64,000 nt of DNA from Collinsella aerofaciens (lineage in GTDB: Bacteria > Actinomycetota > Coriobacteriia > Coriobacteriales > Coriobacteriaceae): NCBI RefSeq assembly GCF_015546965.1, contig NZ_JADMUF010000005.1, forward strand, positions 1-64,000, in the 5' to 3' direction. Shown here in pieces: positions 36,285 to 43,019 of this stretch. Below the pieces are notes generated by a model. The model saw only the letters and a program-made list of their open reading frames with translations, searched no databases and was not told where the DNA came from. Numbering within the stretch: position 1 is the stretch's first letter; every line of letters starts with the position of its first letter. Position numbers and translations under genes: made by a program.

Positions 36285-38246
36285 ATGGAACAGAGGGTCC
36301 TCGGGGGAAGATACCTCCTCAAGGATAAGGTGGGGACGGGCGGCATGGCGACCGTCTTCCGTGCACAGGATCAGGTCCTCGACCGCACGGTTGCCGTCAA
36401 GATCATGCTGCCGCAGTATGCTGGTGACGCGACCTTCGCCGCACGCTTTAAGCAGGAGGCCCAGGCAGCAGCCGGTCTCTCCTCCCCCTATATCGTGGGC
36501 GTCTACGATTGGGGCAAGGACGGCGACACCTATTACATCGTCATGGAGTACCTGCGCGGCACCGACCTTAAGAGCGGCATCAAGAGCCACGGCGCCCTCG
36601 ACCCCAAGAAGGTCGCCCAGATCGGCTCGCAGATCAGCTCCGCGCTTTCGGTCGCCCACAAGCACGAGATCATCCACCGCGACATTAAGCCGCAGAACAT
36701 CATGGTGCTGCCCGACGGCAACATCAAGGTGATGGACTTTGGCATTGCGCGCGCCAAGAACAGCCACCTCACGCAAGACAACAACGTGCTGGGAACCGCC
36801 CACTACGTCAGCCCCGAGCAGACCCGTGGTCAGGACCTCGGCCCCACCTCGGATATCTACTCGCTGGGCGTCGTAATGTATGAATGCGCCACCGGCCGCG
36901 TTCCCTTTGACGGTGACGACGCTATCTCGGTCGCACTCAAGCAGGTCAACGAGTTGCCTATTCCGCCGAGCCAGATCAACTCCGGTGTCGACGCCGACCT
37001 TGAGCGCATCATCCTCAAGTGCATGGAGAAGGACCCGGCAAACCGCTTCCAGACCGCCGACGAGCTGCGTCAGGTGCTCAACAGCTACCTGTCGGGCCGT
37101 GCCGTCAACGTCTCGGAGCCCACGCGCATCATCGGTGCCCCCGGTGAGCTGGGCGCCACCAAGACTCGCGAGCTTTCCGATCAGACGCGCGCCATGGTGC
37201 GTCCCGTCTCGGGCGTGAGCGGCCAGAATACCGCCCGTAGCTCGGTTTCGGGCTCCACCGGCTCCTACGAGGTCGAAGAGCCCAAATCCAACAAGAACAA
37301 GATCATCGCCGCCATGGTGGCAGCCGTTGCCGTCATCGGCATCGTGGTGGCCTTTGCCACAGGACTCTTTGGCGGCGAGCAGGTCACCGTGCCCGACGTG
37401 CTGGGCAAGGACCAGCAGACTGCCGTCGAGCTGATCAAGGAAGCCGGCCTCGAGGTCGGCACCATCGACCAAAGCTACAATGACGATGTCGACGAGGGCA
37501 AGGTCGCCGAGCAGACGCCCAACGGCAACACCAAGAAGGCCAAGGGCACCAAGGTGAACCTGGTAATCTCCAAGGGCCCCAAGCCCTCCGAGAAGGTTGA
37601 GGTTCCCCAGCTTGTCGGCCTGACCAAAGACCAGGCCGAGGCCGCGCTGGCAAGCGTTGGCCTGAAGGGCAACGCCTCCGAGGAGGCCAACGAGGCCGAT
37701 GAGGGCCAGGTCTTTGAGCAGGGCACCGATGCCGGTAAGGAAGTCGCGAAGGGCACGACCATCTCGTACAAGGTCTCGAGCGGCCCAGATACCACGTCCG
37801 TCCCCGACCTGACCGACATGACCGAGGCCCAGGCGCGCAACGCCCTCGATATGGCAGGCTTTGGCGTCGACGTGAGCTACCAGGAGAACGACTCGGTTAC
37901 CGAGGGCACCGTGATCAGCTGGAACCCCAGCGGCAAGCAGAAGCCCGGCGCCACGATTACCGTCGTCATTGCCAAGAAGTCCGGCAAGGCCACCGTCCCA
38001 GGCAACCTGTACGGCAAGAGCATTTCCGCCGCCGTTACCGCGCTCAACAACGCCGGTTTCTATAACATCGGCTTCTGTGACCAGAACGGCAATCCCGTGA
38101 GCGGTAACGAGGATGCCACCGTTACGGGCGTCTCCCCCACCGGCAAGCAGTCCACCGACAGCACGATCACGCTAACAGTCGCACTTTCTGGCTCGGGTTC
38201 GGGCTCTGGCTCGGGCACGGGTGACGATTCCGGTACGACCAACTAG
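36285..38246 (+). CDS. pknB: PknB-type Ser/Thr kinase with PASTA repeats
   Basis: This 653-residue kinase has a cytoplasmic catalytic domain (about 10-275) with GTGGMATVF, Lys39 (VAVK), His131-Arg-Asp133 (HRDIKPQN) and Asp151-Phe-Gly. One transmembrane helix follows (about 338-362), then four extracellular PASTA repeats that begin near VTVPDVLG, VEVPQLVG, TSVPDLTD and ATVPGNLYG, and a Ser/Gly tail. PASTA domains bind muropeptides or lipid II and report on wall synthesis. AGGAG precedes the ATG, 132 bp past the SEDS-PBP gene. A strong terminator follows. Confidence 0.96.
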   Translation: MEQRVLGGRYLLKDKVGTGGMATVFRAQDQVLDRTVAVKIMLPQYAGDATFAARFKQEAQAAAGLSSPYIVGVYDWGKDGDTYYIVMEYLRGTDLKSGIKSHGALDPKKVAQIGSQISSALSVAHKHEIIHRDIKPQNIMVLPDGNIKVMDFGIARAKNSHLTQDNNVLGTAHYVSPEQTRGQDLGPTSDIYSLGVVMYECATGRVPFDGDDAISVALKQVNELPIPPSQINSGVDADLERIILKCMEKDPANRFQTADELRQVLNSYLSGRAVNVSEPTRIIGAPGELGATKTRELSDQTRAMVRPVSGVSGQNTARSSVSGSTGSYEVEEPKSNKNKIIAAMVAAVAVIGIVVAFATGLFGGEQVTVPDVLGKDQQTAVELIKEAGLEVGTIDQSYNDDVDEGKVAEQTPNGNTKKAKGTKVNLVISKGPKPSEKVEVPQLVGLTKDQAEAALASVGLKGNASEEANEADEGQVFEQGTDAGKEVAKGTTISYKVSSGPDTTSVPDLTDMTEAQARNALDMAGFGVDVSYQENDSVTEGTVISWNPSGKQKPGATITVVIAKKSGKATVPGNLYGKSISAAVTALNNAGFYNIGFCDQNGNPVSGNEDATVTGVSPTGKQSTDSTITLTVALSGSGSGSGSGTGDDSGTTN

Positions 38247-38298
38247 TCGCCACCCCACCGTTCATCACGGCTCTCGCCGCAAACATATTCGCTCACAG

Positions 38299-38338
38299 GC
38301 GCCCGCTTGCTCCCCCAGCAAGCGGGCGCTTCGCTTTT
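38299..38338 (+). terminator. Terminator after pknB
   Basis: GCGCCCGCTTGCT and AGCAAGCGGGCGC form a 13-bp stem followed by TTCGCTTTT, about 50 bp past the stop codon. Confidence 0.88.
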
Positions 38339-38351
38339 GACATGGCATTGA

Positions 38352-38654
38352 ACCAGAAGAGCCCGGCACCGTAGCGGTACCGGGCTCGATATTCCTCTGG
38401 TGCCCCCCAGGCGGATTCGAAAACTCCCCCTGCGGGGAAATTGGTGACGCGGGTGTCGACGGCCCGAATCCTGCCCTTAGACCAGAAGAGCCCGGCACCA
38501 CAGCGGTACCGGGCTCGATATTCCTCTGGTGCCCCCGGGCGGATTCGAAAACTCCCCCCGCGGGGAAATGAGTGACGCGGGTGTCGATGGTCCGAATCCC
38601 GCCCTTAGACCAGAAGAGCCCGGCACCGTAGCGGTACCGGGCTCGATATTCCTC
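38352..38654. repeat. Tandem repeats built from the tRNA-Arg 3' end
   Basis: Two full units (38352-38480 and 38481-38608) and a partial third that runs into the tRNA repeat with a period of 128-129 bases. Each unit has a GAGCCCGG/CCGGGCTC hairpin and a copy of the tRNA 3' end including CCA (38398-38421 and 38527-38549). Each full unit also has, in the opposite direction, a degenerate piece of the tRNA variable and T arms (GCGGGTGTCGACGG then GAATC). The latter lets each unit fold back on itself. An open frame on the minus strand across the repeats has no domain and is not a gene. Confidence 0.9.
38616..38644 (-). terminator. Hairpin just past tRNA-Arg
   Basis: On the minus strand GAGCCCGGTACCG and CGGTGCCGGGCTC pair and are followed by TTCTGG. 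It probably ends or processes the tRNA transcript; the T run is poor. Confidence 0.55.
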
Positions 38655-38730
38655 TGGTGCCCCCGGGCGGATTCGAACCGTCGACACCCGCTTTAGGAGA
38701 GCGGTGCTCTATCCCCTGAGCTACGGAGGC
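38655..38730 (-). tRNA. tRNA-Arg (anticodon CCT), CCA encoded
   Basis: The 76-base sequence folds into a standard cloverleaf. The acceptor stem is GCCTCCG with CGGGGGC (one T-G pair). The anticodon stem CCGCT/AGCGG carries a CTCCTAA loop, giving anticodon CCT, which reads AGG. The T loop is GGTTCGAATCC. The terminal CCA is encoded. The gene is a typical integration target, and altered copies of its 3' end follow it. Confidence 0.96.
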
Positions 38731-38789
38731 ATGTTGTACTAGTGTAGCAGATTTACTGCATCGCCATACGTCGCATGACTAGACTTCGA

Positions 38790-38856
38790 AGTTGCGGTGG
38801 AATAGTTCCTGTCTGAAGCATCTAAAGCCGTATTTAGGAACTATTTCACCGCAACT
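38790..38856. repeat. Palindromic repeat family 1, copy A
   Basis: Arms 38790-38810 and 38836-38856 begin AGTTGCGGTG and end CACCGCAACT, with one mismatch in 21 bp. The same outer sequence occurs at 51115-51181. It lies between the tRNA and the DUF956 gene end and could fold as a 67-nt hairpin in RNA. Confidence 0.85.
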
Positions 38857-38865
38857 TGTGAAGAG

Positions 38866-39264
38866 CTAGTTGCCTTTGTGGAAGAGGTTTTTGATGACGG
38901 AGGGGATGCTCTTGGCACCCTTGGCCGTCACATCGATAAAGTCGGGCGAGCGCACGAGCTTATCCTCGTCGACGTACTTGCGGACAGCACGAAGCGTCTC
39001 TTTGTCGTCGCGCGTCGAAAACGTAAAGTGACCGTTGTCCTTGGTGAAGATGGCAAAACGCGTGATCTTCTTGGTGCCGCGTAAAACCTCGGCGGCAATA
39101 TAGTCGACCTCGTCCCATGGGATTTGAATATAATCCTCGGGATTGCGCTCGTTGTAATACTCGAACGCCTTATTGCCCACCATCACGTTACCGTGGCTGG
39201 TAAGCCCCATCAGGCAGGTTGCCGGCGTTGCCAGATCGACCGTGCTGTTCTGAGATTGCGCCAT
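38866..39264 (-). CDS. DUF956 protein linked to the mannose PTS
   Basis: This 132-residue protein matches DUF956 (PF06115), usually encoded last in mannose-family PTS operons and thought to take part in their control. Visible features are LMGLTSHGNVMVG and IPWDEVDYIAAEVL. The open frame begins 17 codons earlier, but that extension covers the PTS terminator. GAGGGCGAGG precedes the chosen ATG. A terminator separates it from manZ, so it may be expressed by read-through or its own promoter. Confidence 0.85.
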   Translation of the reverse strand: MAQSQNSTVDLATPATCLMGLTSHGNVMVGNKAFEYYNERNPEDYIQIPWDEVDYIAAEVLRGTKKITRFAIFTKDNGHFTFSTRDDKETLRAVRKYVDEDKLVRSPDFIDVTAKGAKSIPSVIKNLFHKGN

Positions 39265-39282
39265 GCGCGCCTCGCCCTCCAA

Positions 39283-39328
39283 ATAAAACAATCGGACCGC
39301 ATCCAGTGTACCCACCGGGTGCGGTCCG
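39283..39328 (-). terminator. Terminator between manZ and the DUF956 gene
   Basis: On the minus strand CGGACCGCA and TGCGGTCCG pair and are followed by ATTGTTTTATTT. It could lower expression of the DUF956 gene relative to the transporter. Confidence 0.75.
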
Positions 39329-39384
39329 TTTCAATGGCTCAAAAGCCCTTGCCTAGCAATTCTCGGTCTTAAGCCGAAACGTGC

Positions 39385-40305
39385 TTACATGAAGCCGCAG
39401 ACGCGACCGATGATGCCGATGGCGAAGAGAGCCAGGATGATGACGATCGGGCTGACCTTCTTCTTGAGGAGCTTGCAGACCAGCAGGGTCAGGCACACGG
39501 CGGCAAGGCCGGGGATGAGCTGATCGAGGTTGGCCTGAAGCGTGGTGACCTTCACCTGATCAAGGGCGTTAGCACCGATGGAGTTATACATCGTCAGTGC
39601 TTCCTTGACACCCTCAGAACCGGAGGGCAGGTTAGCCCAGTCGATAAAGGCGCCAGCAGACTGCGTGACCTTGGAGACGACCGGGGTGAAGGAGATGGAC
39701 ACCCAGCGCTCGACCAGGGCGCCGATGATGAACATACCCAGGATGGAAGCACCCTCGGTGACCTTGCCCATCAGACCGCCGGAGAGGTCCTTGGCGATGG
39801 AGGAGCCGACCTTGTAGCCAAACTCCTGCGTGTACCACAGGAAGGCGTAACGGATGATGTTCCACGCGAAGAAGAACAGCAGCGGACCGGCGATGCTGCC
39901 GGACAGGGCCAGGGAAGCGCCCAGAGCGCCCAGAATCGGGCGAAGGGTGAACCAGAAGGCGGGGTCGCCGACGCCGGCGAGCGGGCCCATCATACCGACC
40001 TTGACGCCCTGAATGGCGACGTCGTCGATCGGAGCACCGTTGGCGCGCTCCTCCTCGAGAGCGAGGGTGACGCCAATGACGGGGGCGGAAACATAGGGAT
40101 GGGTGTTATAGAACTCCAGGTGGCGCTTAAGAGCGGCAATCTGGTCATCCTTGCTGGTGTAGAGCTTCTTGATCGCAGGGATCATTGCGAAGCACCAGCC
40201 GCCGTTCTGCATACGCTCGTAGTTCCACGAGCCCTGAAGGAACTGATGACGGAAGCAAACCTTCTTGCGGTCAGCCTTGGTGAGCTGAATCTTGTTCTCT
40301 GCCAT
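39385..40305 (-). CDS. manZ: PTS mannose-family enzyme IID
   Basis: This 306-residue membrane component pairs with IIC to move sugar across the membrane. It has the IID start region LTKADRKKVCFRHQFLQGSWNYERM (family-typical Gln/Trp/Tyr positions) and NGGWCFAMIPAIKKLY, then GLGDPA-like GVGDPAFWFTLRPILGA. The ATG at 40305 follows GGAGGGG. It is 16 bp past manY and forms one operon with manX and manY. Confidence 0.95.
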   Translation of the reverse strand: MAENKIQLTKADRKKVCFRHQFLQGSWNYERMQNGGWCFAMIPAIKKLYTSKDDQIAALKRHLEFYNTHPYVSAPVIGVTLALEEERANGAPIDDVAIQGVKVGMMGPLAGVGDPAFWFTLRPILGALGASLALSGSIAGPLLFFFAWNIIRYAFLWYTQEFGYKVGSSIAKDLSGGLMGKVTEGASILGMFIIGALVERWVSISFTPVVSKVTQSAGAFIDWANLPSGSEGVKEALTMYNSIGANALDQVKVTTLQANLDQLIPGLAAVCLTLLVCKLLKKKVSPIVIILALFAIGIIGRVCGFM

Positions 40306-40321
40306 ATGTATCACTCCCCTC

Positions 40322-41140
40322 CTACTCGTAATCGTTCAGAATGTCGCCGAGCGGGTCACCGGAGCCGCCGCCCATGCCGCCACCCTGCTTGGCCAGATCC
40401 TTAAGGCCAAGGTAGATGAGGGCAAGGGAGATGCCGATGAGGCCAAGGGCGATCAGCGTGAGCTGAGGGATGGCAGCAAGGACAAAGCCGAGGATGAAGA
40501 ACGGCCAGGTCTCCTTGGTGGCCATCATGTTGATGACCATGGCGTAACCGACGGAAGCGACCATGCCGCCGCCGACAGCCATACCGCCGGACAGCCAGTC
40601 GGGCATAGCGTTAAGCGCGTTGGTAACAGCCTCGGCCGGGATGATGCACAGAAGTACTGCCGGGATGGCGATACGAAGGCCCTGCATGAGGATAGCAGCG
40701 TACTGCCAGCGCTCGATGCCGGAGAAGTCGCCCTTCTCGGCGCAACCGTCCATGGCGTGAGCGATAGCGGTAGCCAGGGTACGGCAGATCATGGTCAGGA
40801 ACAGACCAGCGACCGACAGCGGGACGGCGACGGCGATGGCGGCGGTAACGGCCTTTGCCGAATCGGTGGCGCCACCGTTGAGGGCGAGCACCATGATGAT
40901 CGAAGAAGCGACCGAGGCCAGAGCGGCGTCAGGCGCGACAGCGGCGCCAACGTTAGCCCAGCCAAGGGCCATCATCTGGAGCGAACCGCCCAGGAGGATG
41001 CCCTCCTGAAGGTGACCGGTTACGAGACCGATAAGCGTGCATGCCACGAGCGGCTGATGGAACTGGAACTCATCCAGAATGCCTTCCATACCGGCAAGCA
41101 ACGCGACAATCGCAACAAGCAGAATAGTGATTGCAGACAT
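40322..41140 (-). CDS. manY: PTS mannose-family enzyme IIC
   Basis: This 272-residue protein is the channel-forming IIC subunit, with about eight hydrophobic segments. The N-terminal run ends with LDEFQFHQPLVACTLIGLVTG, a hallmark of mannose-family IIC. It starts 18 bp past manX and is followed directly by manZ. Sugar choice within the family (mannose, glucose, sorbose, fructose or amino sugars) cannot be set from sequence. Confidence 0.95.
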   Translation of the reverse strand: MSAITILLVAIVALLAGMEGILDEFQFHQPLVACTLIGLVTGHLQEGILLGGSLQMMALGWANVGAAVAPDAALASVASSIIMVLALNGGATDSAKAVTAAIAVAVPLSVAGLFLTMICRTLATAIAHAMDGCAEKGDFSGIERWQYAAILMQGLRIAIPAVLLCIIPAEAVTNALNAMPDWLSGGMAVGGGMVASVGYAMVINMMATKETWPFFILGFVLAAIPQLTLIALGLIGISLALIYLGLKDLAKQGGGMGGGSGDPLGDILNDYE

Positions 41141-41158
41141 GTATCGGACCCTCCTTTA

Positions 41159-42148
41159 CTATGCTTGAGCGGCCAGTTCGGCCTTAGCTTTCTTCAACAT
41201 GGCGTCGAGATCCTCGGAGGAATCCGAAGGAACCTTGCGGACCTCGAACTTGACGCCCTTGGCCTTGAGGGCCTCGAGAGTCTTGACGTCGTCATCGCCC
41301 ATAGCGACGGCGTTGGTGACGACGACCTTGCCCTTGGAGTGAGCCATGGAACCGATGTTGACTTCCTTGATGTCGACGCCGGCCTCGATGGCCTTGAGCA
41401 GATCCTGCGGGTTCTCAAAGAGCAGCATGGCCTTGGTGTCACCAAAGCGCGTGTCCTTGACGACCTCGGCCATCTTCTTGATGGGCACGACGTTGGCATG
41501 GACTCCCGGAGGGGCAGCCTGCTCGATCATGGTCTTGCGGAGCTCGTCGTGAGCAACGCCGTCGGAAACCACGATGATGCGGTTGGGGTTGATCTGCTTG
41601 GTCCACGTGGTGGCCACCTGACCATGAAGCAGACGGGTGTCGATACGGACGTGGGCAATCTTGATGTGCCCGTCGCCGATGACCGTTCCCGGAGGGATGG
41701 CGCCTGCAGGAGCAGCGGCGGCCGCAGCCGGCTTCTTCTCCTCGGGCTCCAGAGACTCGGGCTTGACGCGCACGCCAGCCTTAGCCTCAGTCACGAGATG
41801 TTTTGCGATCGCATGTGCAGTGTTCTTTGCGTCAAAGCGCTGCGAATATGCCTCGATGAGCATAGGCAGGTTGACACCGGTGACGATAGCCCAGGAATCG
41901 TGGTCCTCGATGAGCCCGCTGATCTGGTTGAACGGCGTGCCGCCCCACAGATCAACGAGGAAGAGCACCTGCTCCTGGTCCTCGAAGGAAGCGATTGCTT
42001 CCTCGACCTTGGCACGGAAGTCGTCGGGGCCCATGCTCGGCTCGAGCGAGACCACGGCAACAGACGGCTGATCGCCAAAGACCATCGAGCCCGTCTGCTT
42101 GATTCCAGCTGCCAAGTCCCCATGGCTAGCAAGAACAATACTTACCAT
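41159..42148 (-). CDS. manX: PTS mannose-family enzyme IIAB
   Basis: This 329-residue cytoplasmic protein carries a IIA domain (about 1-125) with phospho-His9 in VLASHGDLA, an Ala/Pro linker (about 135-155) and a IIB domain (about 160-325) with His175 in RIDTRLLHGQV. Phosphate passes from HPr to IIA to IIB and then to the incoming sugar. The ATG at 42148 is preferred because AAGGAGG lies seven bases upstream. The operon manX-manY-manZ reads leftward. No LevR-type regulator or sigma-54 promoter is visible nearby. Confidence 0.95.
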   Translation of the reverse strand: MVSIVLASHGDLAAGIKQTGSMVFGDQPSVAVVSLEPSMGPDDFRAKVEEAIASFEDQEQVLFLVDLWGGTPFNQISGLIEDHDSWAIVTGVNLPMLIEAYSQRFDAKNTAHAIAKHLVTEAKAGVRVKPESLEPEEKKPAAAAAAPAGAIPPGTVIGDGHIKIAHVRIDTRLLHGQVATTWTKQINPNRIIVVSDGVAHDELRKTMIEQAAPPGVHANVVPIKKMAEVVKDTRFGDTKAMLLFENPQDLLKAIEAGVDIKEVNIGSMAHSKGKVVVTNAVAMGDDDVKTLEALKAKGVKFEVRKVPSDSSEDLDAMLKKAKAELAAQA

Positions 42149-42501
42149 CACATAACCTCCTTTTTGTCTACGTATTTCCTACACGACATGAATGAAGTAT
42201 AGCTGTTTGGTTTATGGAATTATGCGAGAAACTGCAAATGGTTGCATTATTTGTTTAAACGTCTTTTTTTGTTACAAACTGATTACATCTTTGGTTTGCA
42301 GCTTGTTTTCTGCTGGAACGCGATTTTTGCGTTGGCTTTAATGACGGATGCAAATGCGCTGTTCATTAATACCGATTCAAACAGCATTAATGCGGCTGAC
42401 CCTACTTTATTTTGTTTAAACACTTATCGCTTGACTAATGATTGAGAATATGCTCAAGAAAATCAAGCCGGGCCGTAGACGTTGGACGTTCTTGAATGAC
42501 A
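42149..42501 (-). promoter_or_regulatory. AT-rich upstream region of the mannose PTS operon
   Basis: No gene is supported. TATACT at 42196-42201 (minus strand) is a candidate -10 box without a good -35. TGCAA and TTGCA at 42233-42246 form a short palindrome upstream of it, a possible operator. Inverse copies of GGACGTTCTT lie at 42484-42493 and 42510-42519. The AT content contrasts with the neighbouring genes. Confidence 0.4.
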
Positions 42502-42528
42502 AGTTGTTTAAGAACGTCCCCAATGACT
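42502..42528 (+). repeat. Short dispersed palindrome, copy B
   Basis: This matches copy A (13204-13230) in TTTAAGAACGTCCCCAATGACT. It lies three bases past the hypA stop codon, and an inverted partner lies just to its left, so the transcript end can fold. Confidence 0.7.
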
Positions 42529-42531
42529 GGG

Positions 42532-42960
42532 TTAGGCGATGTGGAGGGGATGGGCCGCGTCGACGGCGTCTGGAGCGTCGACGGGCTCGGAGAGGCTGGC
42601 CTCCGTCGGCTCTTCGTCCGGAGTCTCAATCTGTTTGATCATGACCTCTTGGCCTTGGAGCAGGTACGTATCGCCGCTGCCGCAATGAGGGCAAATCTTG
42701 CCGTGCTCGACGGTCGCGTAGTCGCGGCCGCACACTTCGCAATGCGTCACGGCCTCGACGGGCTCCACAATGAGCTCGGCGCCCTCGGTGATGGGCTTTT
42801 TATCTGCTGCCCAGCGCCACGCATCGAGCAGCAGATCGGGAACGACGCCCGAGACCTCGCCCAGCAGCAGCGTCACGCTCGAGACGCGACGCACGCCATT
42901 GGCGCGCGCCACATTCTCAACATCGCGAATGATGTGATAAACAATCCCGAGCTCGTGCAC
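42532..42960 (-). CDS. hypA: HypA nickel-insertion protein
   Basis: This 142-residue protein has the HypA start MHELGIV, in which His2 binds nickel, and a zinc site at Cys74, Cys77, Cys90 and Cys93 (CEVCG and CPHCG). HypA delivers nickel to [NiFe] hydrogenases. The C-terminal 30 residues are an acidic extension not typical of the family. The start is GTG, with AAGGA upstream. It lies 59 bp after the oxidoreductase gene. No hydrogenase or other hyp gene is in the window, so its client is unknown. Confidence 0.9.
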   Translation of the reverse strand: MHELGIVYHIIRDVENVARANGVRRVSSVTLLLGEVSGVVPDLLLDAWRWAADKKPITEGAELIVEPVEAVTHCEVCGRDYATVEHGKICPHCGSGDTYLLQGQEVMIKQIETPDEEPTEASLSEPVDAPDAVDAAHPLHIA

Positions 42961-43019
42961 TTGTGTTCCTTCCGCCGCCCAACTGGCTTCTGCGCCGTTC
43001 TTTTAGTCGTTATGTTCTT

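Noticed and set aside
38352-38608. CRISPR array
   Set aside because: Units are 128-129 bases long with internal tRNA pieces, only two full copies, no spacers and no cas genes.
38265-38687. Minus-strand open frame through the tRNA repeats
   Set aside because: It translates repeat and tRNA sequence; the repetitive protein has no domain.
40292-42202. Plus-strand open frame of about 630 codons across the mannose PTS genes
   Set aside because: It runs antisense to three recognisable PTS genes and has no domain or ribosome binding site.
42149-42300. Sigma-54 promoter for the mannose PTS operon
   Set aside because: No TGGCAC-N5-TTGC element is seen and no LevR-type activator gene lies nearby.
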